DNA of 64,000 nucleotides, taken from contig OV121089.1 of the NCBI GenBank assembly GCA_921293015.1, positions 44,649,220-44,713,219 of the forward strand, given 5' to 3'. The DNA comes from Phorcus lineatus (Eukaryota > Mollusca > Gastropoda > Trochida > Trochidae). The notes below the pieces were generated by a model. That model was given only the letters and a program-made list of their open reading frames with translations, was not told the origin of the DNA and ran no database searches. A program made the position numbers and the translations under genes. Below, piece by piece: positions 12,201 to 27,200 of the stretch; the stretch's first letter is position 1, and every line of letters starts with the position of its first letter.

Positions 12201-15200
12201 TGTAAATCCATAGAACTTGTTCTCTATTCATCTTACCAACTTCTAAATGTCTTTCAAAGAAGTCATTATTTCACTAATTTTTTCTTTTGTTTAATAAATC
12301 TAACTGTATTTCCATGCTGAACTGAATGAAACCGTTCGTTGCTATTCCATCAAGCTAAAAGAGAGCTACAAGGTTTATCTGGACTCCCTACCTGTCCACA
12401 GCCATTACTGCACATATTTGCCTTTATGGCCAATCAACAGACTCTTATAAATTCTTTCAAAATGACAAAAAAACATTTCTAATGGAACTCTATTTATGTT
12501 TGTTTTATTCAGTACAATTTTAAGTCTCTCTGTTCTCTTTCATTAAGGTCCTCAAGGGAAAAAAGGTGACTTCTTCTATTCAAAAACTTTGGTGTAGAGG
12601 GAATTACTATCAAAATATCTAGCTTTGTACACATATAGTTACTTATCTAATAATTCATCTGCTTATACATGTAATTATGTAGTTATTTCTGTCCAAGCAT
12701 GCATTCATTCCCTTATCCTTGCATTCTCATTCTAGATCATGCATTCATTTAATCCTACACTCATTTAATTTATATCTATTTTCCTTCAATCCATTCATCT
12801 ACCACTCCTCTCATTCATTAATCTGGTCTTTCAATCAATTCTTTTTAACAAAGACTTTCTTTTACTCTAATCTATCCATTCTCATTTCCTTGTTCCTTTC
12901 CTGTTTTTTGCAACCATCCATCTTTTGCCTTCTAAAATTCCTTACTTGATCTTTCCATATTTGACTCAGTTCATTAATTCCTTCCTTTATCCACTCTTCT
13001 CGCCTAACATTCATTGATCGATTCAATTCATTCATCTTTATCCTTTGAATATTCATTAGTCCTTTCCCTTTCTCCTTTCATTCCGTCTTTCAAATTCATG
13101 TCCACAAATATGCATTACTCCTTTTCATCCTTCTTTTGTTCATCTTTTATTCTTTTCTCTTCACAATCATTCCTTCCTTCACCCATTCATTCCTTCCTTC
13201 ACCCATTCATTCCTTCCTTCACCCATTCATTCTTTCCTTCACCCATTCAATTCTTCCTTCACCCATTCATTCATTCATCCCCATTCCTTGCCTCGTCAGT
13301 GTCGGACGGAGGAGGACGAGGAGAAGATGAGGAGCCTGGAGAGGAACCACAAGAAGGAGAAGGAGCGAGCAGACAAACTGGAGCAGGAGCTGCAGGCTCT
13401 CAAGGTGAGTCAGTTAGCTCGTGACTGTATTAGTTATAAGTTGGAGCCCTCATAGGGTTTCTCCAAGGTAGGTCCAAGTAGGATGCGATTCTCTTACTTG
13501 TAGACTGATTGACTTTGAATAACTTTTAAAACGATGGTTATGATTCAAGATATTATGGAACATTTGATACTATTATAGGGAATTGTTACTGAGTTATAGG
13601 GCTGTCTTACATTTGTAAATAAATTTTTGGTTACGTCCAAGCTTGTGAAAACAATGCTATGTCAAATGGTCATTTGAACTGCCCAAGGAAATTGAATCAA
13701 AGTAAATGACTTGTGTATAAAAATTATGATACAACTTACTGTTGACGTGAGGAGAAAATCATGTCAAATAAAAAATCTTTTAATCAGTCTTAAATTGAGT
13801 CAATGAATTTGATGTTGTGGACATATTTGGACACCAGCCGAGATTCTTAAACCTCTGAAAGCATGAAACCCATCTGGGCATTAGTATTTTAGAGTTAAGT
13901 TTTCATTTTCGCTTTCTTAATAACAGGATGATGTTATGTTTAGGACATGGTGAGTCAACAGCAGAAGAAACTGAAGGAGTCTGATGACACCCAGACAACA
14001 TACCTGGACCAGATGGAGGAGTTGACGTACAAACTCAACCAGGCCGAGAACAAGATCAAAACATTCGAGTCCAACAGACTCGAGGAGGGCGCAAAGGTAG
14101 GTTCATGATTCTTAATTCAATTGAAGTTTAGGGAAAACAAGATTAAAACATTTGAGTCCAACAAACTTGAGGAGGGCGCAAAGGTAGGTTGATCACTTGA
14201 GGTTTTGGCAAAACAAGATCGAAACATTGAGTCCAACAGACTTGAGGAAAGGTTAAAGGCAGGTTACTGATTTTAGCCGACTTGAGGAGGGTGCAAAATT
14301 AGGTTTATGATTCCTAAATCAGTTGAAGTTTCAGGATAACAAGATCAGAACATTCGAGTGGAACAGATTTGGGATGAGTGCAAAGGTATTTTGTCAAGAG
14401 GGTGCTCCTGAAAATATGTCACTGCTTCAATATTGCCAGAAATTATTGGCAGTGGTGGAGATGAGGGGTAGGGGAATTAGATATTATAAGATATTATATG
14501 AATTTGAGAAGAAGTTGTTAACTTCAAAGCTAACTTCTATTTACACTCCTAAATACCTGTACTACAGGTAGAACCAGTACAGGGTCAAAATCATTTTAAA
14601 AGATTACTTGATAGCCTTGAAGCTGAATTCCTGTGTGACCATAGTTAAGCTTAGCTAAAGACATTAATAAGAGCCCATGATTCCTTCTTTACTTGCTTAG
14701 TCTGCCATACCTTTATTAATCTTACTATCTTTATCATGTCCCTGTGTAACCATGGTTACAGACGAGCCAGGTGAGCATGGAACTTGAGGAGAAGACAAAT
14801 CGGGTGGCTGAGTTGGAGGAGAGTCTGTCAGCACAGAAGAAGGAGATCAAAATCCTTGAGGACAAGCTCGTGGAAGTGGTACGTAGTCGCCGGTAGATTC
14901 CTAGATAGAGGAGAGGTGTGTGACTCTTCATCAGGTGTGATATACAGTACTGAATTCTTGGTGGATAAAGGGTAACAATTGTCATAAGTCAACTTCAAGC
15001 TAGGAGGTAAACTGAAGAAGCCTTGTAAACTGCGGTTGAAAAGTGATTAAGATAGAAATGATGTGGAGCTCTCATTGGTGAAAGAGATAGTGAATAAGTA
15101 TTTTGGACCGATCCTGAAATTTTAAGTTGAAATCCATAGTTTAAAAACAAAGCTTGAAACTTAGTCATTTAAAGCCATTTCATAGCTCGTACAAAATTTT

Positions 15201-18200
15201 TAAAAAAATAAGTTCATCCACATCAGTATTGTCAGATAAATGATGGCAAAATTTCTTTTATTTGAATACATTAAAAACTATTTCGTGCATGTCCTTAGAT
15301 GATTTCTTTAGTAATGTGTGACATACAAGCTCTTGCATTTCTGTTTTTTGAATCGTTTATTTAGCTTCATATATATCAAATTAGAAGCTCCATGATACTG
15401 TATAAGAGAAGTGATGACTGGAGTGGCATGGCAAGTGACTAGAGATCTTCAAGAGTTATTCCCCTTGGTTCAAGTTCATGGCAGAAAGAAAGGCATCCAT
15501 TGGAGATTGTTTATTTTTGTGCATAGAATATAATTCCAGCTTTCTCTATGTTGTTTTCAGTTTAGTTTGTTTTAGTTGCCTGCAGCCTCTATTTAGCTTT
15601 CACAAACTTTTTAGTGAACATTTGTGGTGGGGTATATAGTTTATTACCAATAAGCTTTGTTATTGAAGCAATTGAATTCAATCAAATTGTTATAAGAGCA
15701 CTTTCTAATTTGATTTTAACATGTACAAAACAAAATCCTGATAACTTAAGGTTTACATGGCAAGGTATTTCCACTGTGAAATAAAAAAACCCATACAAAA
15801 TAAAAGAAAATGATAGCTAGGTTGTGACATACTACACATTGCAGTGTCAGCAAAATCATTGTAAATGGTTAGATATTTTTTGAGGCACAGGTTATATGTC
15901 AAGTCATTCCTTCCTTTTCTCCATCAAATCATGTTGTAGCCAAGTGGTTCAACTTTAACTTAAATGGTTCATATCAGATTCCTTCTTGTGAAACTTAATG
16001 GTTACTAAAAAGAAATTGTGAAAGTTTATTTTTCATTGCCTTTATTAGTGACAGTTTTTCCTTGAATAATACTGGTGGCATCTCCACAAAACATTCTCAG
16101 AAATTGTAATAATCAGGGGATCTTTGAGTATCATGGCTTGTGTTTTCAAATATAATCGACGGATAACTATTTGGAAAAAAAAAATGGTTGCCCTAGAACT
16201 TGCAAGAGGAAATTCTGTCACTAAGTTTGTGGAACCTAGTGGTTTGTATAGAAGTGACTGATTGCCTGCTCTGTGTTGACGATCTAGCTTGGCGGCCTGC
16301 GAGACTTGATGACGCTGTTTGAGGACGAGAGAAGCTACTGCTACCACCACCACTAACATTAGCCTTACTAACCACCCTCCCATCTGTATATACACATAGG
16401 TAAGGGACAGGCCACACAACTCAACCAGTCTCCAATCTCATATACATAGGCGTTTCATTTCCTGTATTGTTTCTCTGTGTCTTGCAGTTATCGTATTATG
16501 GCATAGTCCAGTACTCTAGAAAGCTGTTTTCAAGTGTTTGTCGCAGTGCAATGTCAGTTTGATGAAGTTTAATTTAATTTGTTTAATTGATGGAGATTTC
16601 TCCTTTATGGCCGAGATGGTGTAATGCCAGTTTGACTGGGCTCAAATCATTTTGAATAATTGAAGAAGATAAAATGCCTATTTGACACTAATTTGTGTAC
16701 ATGATTACCTTATTCATAATTATGCCAGTGTCCTCACTATCTATTTAATCCTTAAGTGTCTTAAATAATGTAAAAAGGATACAATAAGTAATGTGCAGAT
16801 GATAAAGGGATAATGGTGACTAATATAGACTTACTAATGTGAAGTCTACACTGGAGGTTTGGATTCTTAAGCTCACAAATTAAAATCTTCTAGCCAAGAC
16901 GTAGACGGGGTTAGTTAAATCTTAACAAGTCTAAGGTGTTTGGGTATTAAATTTCTTGGAACAGTTACTAATGGTACCTGAAATGCCTGCTTCTAGTACA
17001 TTAGCACACTTCATTCATGCACAGTTTATAAACTTTACCTTCCCTTGTTACTGATCACAGTTTCAAAGTGTTCTGTTAACTGATAAAATCGTATTTCAGA
17101 CAAGTAACAGAATTTTCATTGTCACAAATAAAATTTGAAGGGTTTTCTATTGCAATCATGATTAACATTGTAAAATCATGACACATTCAGCAAAAATGTT
17201 GCATGAAATGAGTGGAAATTTAAATATCTAAAGAGTTTATTGTGTATTCATGTTGAAAATAAAGATAAAACTTCATGTTAATTTCTCTGCTTTAAAAAAA
17301 GAAATTTATTGATAACTATTTCCTTTATCAACCATGAGTCATAAAACTGCATGCTAAAATTTTTTTGCCTCAACCTTAGCTTCTGATTATGATACAGACC
17401 ACCAAAAACTGTGTATTCCATATCTGACAAAGTTGCCCTTTATGCAACAATGTCAATTTGACTACCACGCCATGTCCATAAACCCTTATGCATCTTATAT
17501 TACATACATGAAGTAAATGCAGTCAAGTCAAGTTCAGTACTTCCCCTTGTTGTTAGTGAGGTTGTGTGAATATAACTAATGATTTTTATATATTTGTTAG
17601 TATGAAGGGATATTTTGTTATCTAATTATATTAGCTGTTTGGTTATATTATATTAGGTGTTCTGAAAATTGTGTGTACAAAATATGTTCTGTGCTCATGG
17701 GTGTTCTTAAATTTGTAAGTACAGTATCAGTTTTATACTCATAGCTATTCTAAAATTTGTGTGTACAACATCGGATTTATACTCTTGGGTATTCTAAAAT
17801 TTGTGTGTACAAGATCAGTTATATACTCAAAAGTCAAAAAACTATTGAAAAAAATCATCAAATTAACAGTCCATGACAGTCTGATGAAGGAGTCAACGGA
17901 CTCCGAAACTTTCTCATCAAATTAACAGAATTAGATTTCTGCTGTGAATGTATCTTTGTTGGCTGTGAAATGAAAACACCTTTTAATACAACATAGATAA
18001 TAAAATCTTAATGTGTATGAATGACCAAATATGATGTACACTGAAAAGCAGCAAAGCCGTCTTTATACTCATCCAAACGACTATAGGTTACACATCAGAA
18101 TGTATCATGCAAAGTTTCCAAAGAATCTCCCCCATTCAAGATAAAGAGATGAATGAAGGTGCTACATCCAAACTACAGCAAACCAATCACATTAATCATA

Positions 18201-21200
18201 AAAAATATGACAGAAATAGTTTACAGTAGTAGAAACTGGCCAGACTTGAATGCACATGTCATATCTGGTGTACACAGTTACGGTATGTCTGTATTTTCAT
18301 CAGATAGTGACCAAAGCTACAGCCTGGCAAAGCTTGACAATATATCCGACCGGAATCCGTTTGCTTGTGTGTGGTCTCTCCCTCTATGCGTTTTTAAAAC
18401 CGTTTTCCTGCAACTAATTGTTTTCAGGTCCTGTTCCATGCATGGCCGTTTGAATTTGAGAGTTTTTTTACAAAGTCATATTTTTTTATTATTTGAATGA
18501 ACTGATTTGTTGCTTTAAAATCTTGATTTCATGTAGTATTTTTTATAGAATTTTTATACAACCTTGTTTTGTTTTTAGTAGGACCGGGGTAGTAATATTT
18601 TAAAGATAAATTGTTTGGATAGCATATTCCTTAAAAACGATGACTTTGTAATAAAACACTCAAATGAACATTTTTGAAGTTTTATTAATCTACTTTTTCT
18701 GATTTAGTAATGATAAACTGAGATTATAATTTTTTTTATTTAAAAAGAATATTTTTAAAATCCTGAACATCAACTCTATCTTTGATTTTGTAACTTTTTG
18801 ATTGTGCATGTTAAAAAACTATTTACATTATAAGTTTCTCAATTTATGAAAAAGATAATTAAGTTTTTTGAACTTTGTTTTTTAATTGATTTTTTTTGTA
18901 GATAATACAATTCAGTGTGAGTGGCATTTAACACTTGCAGTGTGAAACTAAGAAGAGCAGATTGTGTCTCAACGTTAGTTAAACCTGATATTATAATCGA
19001 TCTTTATATTTCTAGTATTCTGGCTATTCTGGCTTTGAGAGTAAATCATGCTCTAGTCTGTCTTGTTTTTAGTAATAACTTTATGTTCTAATTTACATTA
19101 ATGACCTTTTTAGCACAGAAGGCTAAGAAAATTTAGAAATTATTTTTTTTGATATTCTATTGTTTTTATGAAGGAAAGTAAATTACAAAATCGAATGTCT
19201 GAGACACTTTGTGTTGCTGTTCACATGAGTCTGTTGTATTGCTGGGGAAAACTATTATGATTACACAAATATATTATATGAAAACTGTTTTGATTATTAG
19301 CAACTCAGTGTGTTTGAAAACTAGCGTCATGTTAGAATTTGTAAATATGTGGAACCGATTCTGTGTATTAAAACTTTTTTTACAAGTGTCCAGTCTAAAA
19401 CTGTTAATCAAGGGACATTGTGTCTCCATCATGTAGAACAGAGGAGGAATTATTTTTAAAAATCAAATGAGCGGAATAGTATTATAGATGGAGATAGAAT
19501 TATTAAGGACCAGTATTACAATGATTTATAATGGTTGACAGTGATTTTAATTTTGAATCGTGAGTTCACATGAACATGACACTGCACACTAATAGTTTTC
19601 CCCAGAGTTTTATTCACATATGGTGACAGTGTTGTTCCTGTAAGGTGTTCAGGGGATATTTGAGAAATTGAGAAAGGTACCTGTACCAACGTTCCCATCT
19701 CTTCAGAATTGGCCAAAATGACCCCAAATCTGATCACCTTGGAATAACACTGGTTGTTGTTTTGACATGTCGAACCACTAATGTTGTGATTTGTTTCAAG
19801 CGTGCAGCTTTTCTCTTTAAGACTAGTCACTGAGCCATGCCTCTTCACCACTCATCATCGTCTCCTAGCTACCGTCATACAGTATCATTCTCTTACAGAT
19901 AGTCGCAGGCTGTACACAGGTACTTGGTATAGTCCGCATGTGCCAGTAATACTGGGATAAATCAGACAAATTACAGACATAATTATAGTGTTGGGTGTAC
20001 TTCTTCAAGGGTATCTATGGAAGTTTTTAGCAATACATTGTTTTATGAATCCATATTGATACTACAGATAGTCAGGTAGACATGTACTTCATATGGTCAG
20101 CATGTGCCACAAATACTGGGATAAATCGGACAAGATATAATACAAACATAATCATAGTGTTGGGTATGCCTTTACTTCAAGGGTGTCCATGGAGGTTTTT
20201 AGTAATATAGTGTTTTATGAACCCATCTCGAGACTACAGATAGTCAGGTTTACATGTAATTCATACGGTCAGTTTGGGATAAATCGGACAAAATAAAGAC
20301 ATAATTGTAGTGTTGGGTATACCTTTATTTCAAGGATATCTTTGGAAATATTTTACCAGTACATTGTTGTGTGAACCGATCTCGATACTGGAAAGAGGTA
20401 CAGACATAATTGTAGTATTGAGTGTAACACTATATTAGGTTCATCTCAGAAAAATTAGTAGCAGAATTTTATTCTTTAAATATTGATGTAAGTTAGACAA
20501 GATTCGAATATGATTGTAGTGTTGGAAGTGTTGTTTTCACATGATCATCTAAGAAAATCAAATAGCAATACATTGGGTGTTTACCTATGTTGCTATTATG
20601 CCAAATATAATTTGAAGATGTGACGATGGTGGCTATAAGAATATGAACACACATTTTACAGCAGTTGTAAACTCGTAAGTGGCAGTAAATCAACAAACGT
20701 ATATGAATTTAAATGGATTTCTCTTTTGAGAAGATTGTGGTATATATCGTAAAACCTAAAAATTAAAGTGTATTATATTTATTAGTCCATTAGAAACATG
20801 GAAAACTGCCTATCTGTTAGTGATTAATTAAAGACTACTTGTATTTATAATTGTGTTGATTAATTTGAAATCCTATGTTATTTCTGTTCAAGTGCCCAAA
20901 TGTATTAACTGTAAACTGACATTTACATGAATCTTCAAAATTAGTTTGAACTTTTATACAAGCAGCACAAACTTCAACAGAAGAAAATATACTAACATGC
21001 TTTTTGCCCTAGAAAACAATACATTGAATGATATGAGTGCAAATGAATGTAGACGAGAGATGTTGTATTACAGAAAGATGAACTAACAGATACAAACAAC
21101 AAGAAACAGAAGATGCAGGACAACATTACAGGTAGGTGCTGGAGTTGCTGTGTCACACTGTGCTAGCATGTGAGAACTTCATTTCAGTCCCCTCATGCAT

Positions 21201-24200
21201 TCAACTATACCCCACAATCGTAAAATCTGACCAATGCTCCTGACATTTTCTGTGAGGTTCACAATCCATGTATTCAACCAGTGATATAGATATGCAACTA
21301 TGTTTACTTTCATTAGCAGAAGTTACACAATTAACATCATTTTCTTTCCATAATCTTATAAACTGTTAATTTCTTAGAATGTTAGGCATCTTTTTGAAAG
21401 CTTGTAGAATTTAGAATTCCCTGGTGTTTTAGTAAATGAAAAGAGCTGAAAATAATAAGTTTTGATTGCTTTTCTTTTCAAGTCATGCAGTCTATTTTGA
21501 AGTTTTCTTCAAAATAGTTTAGAGTTTGAATTTACATGCCAAATGTTTTGACTTCCAAGCTACAAATGATTAGTTGCATTATTAGGTTAAAAAGTTTGTG
21601 TGAGATTGCATCTTACCTCTTGCGAATGTATTTACTTTGCTTCGTTGTCATGGAAATCAATGTTTTGTAAAAGGAAGATTCATATTCGAATTCATACATG
21701 AATGCTTATCATTTTGGAAAATTTTAACATCTTCTTAAGTGATAGTTATTCTATCATCTTTTTCATTTGATATAGTGTCAGGTTATTTTGATAAATTTGG
21801 CTGAGGTCTTATACTATAGAAATCAGACATTGGAGTCCATGACATTTATCCGCCATTGACTAAGAAGTGTTTTGTGTGCGCCCTTTCAGAAATGACTAAC
21901 AAACTAGAAGCGAGTGAGAAAGCCCAGACCAAGTTGTCTGAGGAGGTTCGATCTATGAAATCCAAAGGATCAGGTGGGTGATTCGTCGCATATGTGGATA
22001 AGAGATTTTGATTGCTCCATATTACTTTTAAAAAGTAATCTAGCTTTTTCTATACAAAGCCAAAATGTTCATGCTGTTATTTGGTCCAGTTCTTAGTTTA
22101 AATTGAATCTTTTCATAACCCCTTTCAATGTCTCTGTCTTTGCTTCTATCTCAAACATATGAAGATAGAACTTTAGGTCGGTAGGTAGGTAGGTGGAAGG
22201 TATTAGAAGATGTAACTTTAAGAAGATTTGGAATAGACAAACCTAGCTTTAGCTCTGCTACTTGATCGGTAGATGATAGACTGCCTTCTTGAATTAACTT
22301 CTTTTGGCCAAACATTGGTAGCCAGTTTAAAGACTGCTCACAATATTTCTGAAGGTATGAAAAGACGAACTACAATCAATGTTGTCAGAGAAAAAATCAT
22401 TTATTCCTGATGTCCTTCAGAAATGCAATTGGTTTAAGGTAGAAGTCTCCAATTCTCAAACCTATTCCATTAACCCCTCACTGCATGAACCATCCCTTGC
22501 AGTGGAGATGCTAGTATGCTTTGGCAGTTTTCCCTGATGTTATTTAAACCCAGATTACAAAGAGCAGAATTCACCCTTCCTTAGGCTACAATAGACATGA
22601 AAAGCTGGTATGAAACCAAATGAAGTACATAATATTTTTTCTTTCAGGAACTAAAAACTTTGCATTTTGCATACTGAATCCATATAGCATGCTACAGCAT
22701 GCATATAATCTTTCAAGGAACACATTCAGACCCATTTCCTATTTCTGATGAAACTAACAAGTAAGTTTGTAGTAACTCTTCAGGGAAAGACACTGTTTCT
22801 TGTCCTCAGATCTCCAACGACAACTTGCCACAAGCAAAGAGAAAGTTGAGGAGCTTACAGACGACCGCAACAAACTTGTACGTAGAAGTCTGCTGTTCCA
22901 TATGTGTGTATCGTGTGTGTGAGCGTGTCTGTAGGTGTGTCAGTGTAAGCCGCTTATAGTCGCTGACTAAAACATTCACATCCATAGAAGTTACCTCTGG
23001 TCATTGCAAAATCTTTGAGAAAAGTTGTCAAACAAAATGGTTATCAGACAGTTTAGAAGAGTATGAAATGGCTTCACAAATTCCCCATAAAAACAAATTT
23101 GATATAAAAAAAGTTGCTGATAACAGTTAAATGAAGCATTTTAATGAATTTTTAAAATGGTGAAATTATAGACGTATACATACTGATATGACATTTGAAA
23201 TGTAGTATAGGTTCATACACATTTTCAATCTTCTTTATTTGGGTGATTCATCTGTTTGAAAATAATCAAAGATTTTGTCATGCCAGTTGTATTTTAAAAT
23301 AGATTTTATGAAATATGATATTTAAGGAAGAATCTCATTATGTTAATGGACGTTAGGAGTAAACTGCTACAGAGAAATAGAAATGATTTTTTCAAGTTCT
23401 GTTTTCTATCAAAAATTTATTTACTGTTGAAATAATGAAACATTAGGTTCTTTTATTATGACTTTATTATTATTTTGTCTTATGTTAAAAGATGAAACAA
23501 ATTCAATCCTTCATTTAAAGGTCAATTTTGTTTTCTTTCATTTCCTATAATGGATTTATCCCTCTTATGACAAGTAAAAAAAATCATATAACACAAAGAG
23601 TAAAGAGCCTGCATAAACGTAGATCTACATAAGTAGATACATAGATAGAATCATATTCATTCTGATATACTCGAACCACCGCACCCTTTCCTCCTGAGTG
23701 TCTGGATGTATCATAAAGACATTGTTTATGGTACCTGCATCTACCAAAGAGGACAGAGCAAGAAGAAATTGCAGAAAATTGTTTCATGAGATTTATCTAA
23801 TTTGGAACAAATACCATAAAGAACTTCTTTCGAAACAAACCAATTACACTGCTTAGATTTTATGTATTAATGATGACATTTATTCCGGACTACGAACAAA
23901 TTTTGACCATAAATGTATTTAGTACATTGTTTTGAATGAATATTGACAAAAACATTTATTTACATTCAGTAAAAAATATTTGTGTTAAGTTAAAAAAAAT
24001 ATGGTTTCCGTCAAACTTAGATATTTCAAAAGATAGGTATTAGTCAAACGTATGATATCCTTCTGAGCGTCATCCATCAAATCATCCAGATGCCCTTACT
24101 ACTTGTTGTGTATGACATCAATATGTACTGTACTGAAAGTAGCACTCAGTGCTGTATACATTATACCTGCTGTGGCTTGCTAGTTGCTATTTTTACTCTT

Positions 24201-27200
24201 CTTCTTTTCAGTGTTGGCTGATCTCTACTTGTTGTTTTTACATGTTTCAGATTGGTTTTTAACTACTTGATTTTTCTTACGAGCTTTAAATGTGTTGTTT
24301 GTTGTTTTTTTTGGTATTGTCATTAATATTGTGAGACCCTTGTGCCCAACATCATTTATCGTCATTGAAATTGACCATTGAACAAAATTGTATGTCAGCT
24401 GTTTCTAAAACACATAATGTGAGAATAAATTTTACTAGAGATGTAAAAAACATTATTAACAAAAGTACTTAGTACTCTTAAAGGACCTTCATTCATTGAT
24501 ACAAATTCGTTGGGAATATTCAGATTCAAAATCTTTTTTTTTAAAAAATAGAATATCACTCATGAAATCACCTCTCATTCACCAGTCCCTAACAGTCTGT
24601 GTATTCTGTATTGTATCGTTGATTGATTTACTTCACTCAGTGTTGGCACAAAGGCTCTTCAGTGTGTCCTTATTTTCATTTCCTTTTCCACCCCAAAGGA
24701 AGCGCAGTTATCGGATCTGATGAAAAACTCGGGCGATAGCTCTAAACAGCTCTCCCTGATGAATGATCAAGTAGCCGAGAAGACTAGGTTAGTTGTCGAA
24801 GCTCGGTCACTGCCGCCGCGGCTTGGTATCACTGCTGTTGCACCCTCTCATGCTTTCTGCTTGTCTCATTCTGCATGCATGCCTCACTCTGTTATACAGC
24901 ATGGCCACCAGTTACACTATGTTACACTTTGTTGAGTTCTACTCGACTCACTGATGCATGTTATCATGACTTGTCTCTCTCTGTGTACTGATGAATTCAT
25001 CTTGAAATAGAACATCATTTTCAGAAAAAGCTTAATTTGAGAGTTTGCTATAGTCCCTTATATAAGTAAAGTGTTAAAGTTTTCTCAATGGTCATACCAA
25101 AGTGAGCATTTTTGTTTTTAGAGTGAAAAACATACAGGAGTTATATCCCTCACATAACATCAATGGATATAAGATTTGTATGTTTATCAAAAGAAGTATT
25201 TAGATGAGAGAATTGGATCCATGAAAGTTGTAATTGGTATGGTCCTTGTAAAATTACATGATGATACACATTTCATCATATACACAGGACACATTTGAAG
25301 CATGCAATTGGGATAGGCTTTTGCTTGGAAAATTTTCTACTTTTTAATGGTGTGATGTTTCATTTGCAATTATTGTCATTTTGTGACTTGCATTTTGACT
25401 TTTTATAAATAATTCATAATTAATGGGTTTGCTTTTTGTTATGTGTGCTTTCTTATTCTTGCTTTTGTCAATGTTCATGACAAGTTCACTTTTCAGAAAC
25501 AGTTCATGAGTTGCTGAAGCCATGAATATCATCCAAACCATCCAAGAATTAGAAAAAAAACAATTAAAACAAGTTCTTATCTCACGACTTGCCTTGTTCT
25601 TCTGATTTGAGAAATATACATGGTTATTGTAACCTTGAATACAATGTTGAAAAAGGTTCTTCATTGAAACGAAAAAGTCCCCAGTTTTTCCAAATCACTA
25701 TTTGCATGAACTAATTTCATCTATCTGACTGAACATCTGTTGGTAGCGGGTATTGAAAATATAACCTTTCATTTCACAAAATATTTTAACCTTAAATCTA
25801 AGAATATCAAATCTTGAATTTTCAGGCAAAGTCAAAAGGTTATACTCATAGTGTGTGTCATTTACATGGCGTGTCTAGAGGAAAATTTGTAGAGAAAAAA
25901 AGCTCTTTAGTATTCTCATACTTCCAGTAGTGACGTGTGCAACAGTATTATATATGTATAGTAATGTGCTTCTAGCTAAATGTTCATGTTGTATGCAGAG
26001 GATCATATCTCTCTTGTAGCCACCTCTCTTTACCATATTGGAACATCTATGAATGTCATATGTAATATATGTTTGTAATAGGTAGAAGTAGCTTTGTTTG
26101 ATGCTTAATCTACTAGATTATCTATGCTCATTGGTATATACTGTGTTTTCTCAGAAACGTTTAAATCCCTTGATGACCTAGTACCACCGTTTACAAATTA
26201 ACCTCTCTTGGACTCTCTGCTAGGCATCTTTACTGATTGTGTTTGGAATTGATAGTTCTGTAGCTAGTGAAAAAAGAATTTTGTAGCTCCAAATTGCTCA
26301 AAGATTGGTCTACTTATCTTGTTCCTTAGACTTCGACTTCCGAATACTAGTTACAGAGTGAATAAGTATAAGTTGTATTTTCTCAACGCAAGTCACTACA
26401 AGTTGTTACAGTACTTTCTTGATGAAGACAGGCCTAGTACTAGGAGCTGAGCTGCTCACTTTCTTCACAGCATCACTGTGTGACAAATCTGTTTCTGACT
26501 TACCTGAATTCAGGTGTACAATCATACATTGCATTGAGTTATATTATCTACATATCATATTCATTCTAATACCATTGCCTTGCTGTTGGCATGAGTTATA
26601 AACTCTTCACTACCAAGTTAATACTAATGATATCACAGTATTCTGATTATAAATATTTGATTTTAATATTTACATAACATTTAATAAAAGGATAAAACAC
26701 TTATGAAAAAATAATTTTCTCATTCGACTCAAAGAGATAGAAATGATATTTGGCCAAACCAATAGTCTGTATTTGATGAAAAAATTGTTAATTTGAATAG
26801 CGTAGCAAAATTGATATATTAAGAAAAAAAAGTTTTATTGTAACATTGAATGTCTGATAGTACTGGCAGTTTAGTCTTTAGGTGTTAGAAATGTAATAAA
26901 TTATATATCAATGGACCATTGACTGGAAGAAATTTTGGGATTTTTTGTTATTTAACTCCTACATTATACCTATTGAAATTTTCGTTTTAAAAAATATGCC
27001 ATTATATGATCAACTATTGCCATTGATGTCGTCAATTAAGAAGATTAAAGATAAATCGCCACCTTCCAAGGGAATTAGGTCATTGAGTACAGAATATTCA
27101 AGTATGTATTAAGAAGAATGTACAAAAGTAACGATAGATAATGCTTATTTTAGCCATTGGATGTTACACAAAGATAAGCTGCATTCAAGCTTCTTTCACT

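Larger units (their letters stand above)
14879..21073 (+). other. CLIP1 intron I-J (6.2 kb)
   Basis: Large AT-rich intron holding a possible antisense exon (16383-16236), the 44-bp array and hammerhead-like region (17656-17928) and the 169-bp array (19895-20550). The rest is featureless by eye. Confidence 0.75.

Noticed and set aside
12690-13298. CRISPR-like array (20-bp units)
   Set aside because: Units are contiguous with no spacers, in a eukaryotic intron; it is a minisatellite.
13014-13424. 136-codon open frame ending in coding exon G
   Set aside because: Low-complexity CATTC/CCTTCC repeat read out of frame; the real exon G uses another frame and starts at 13300.
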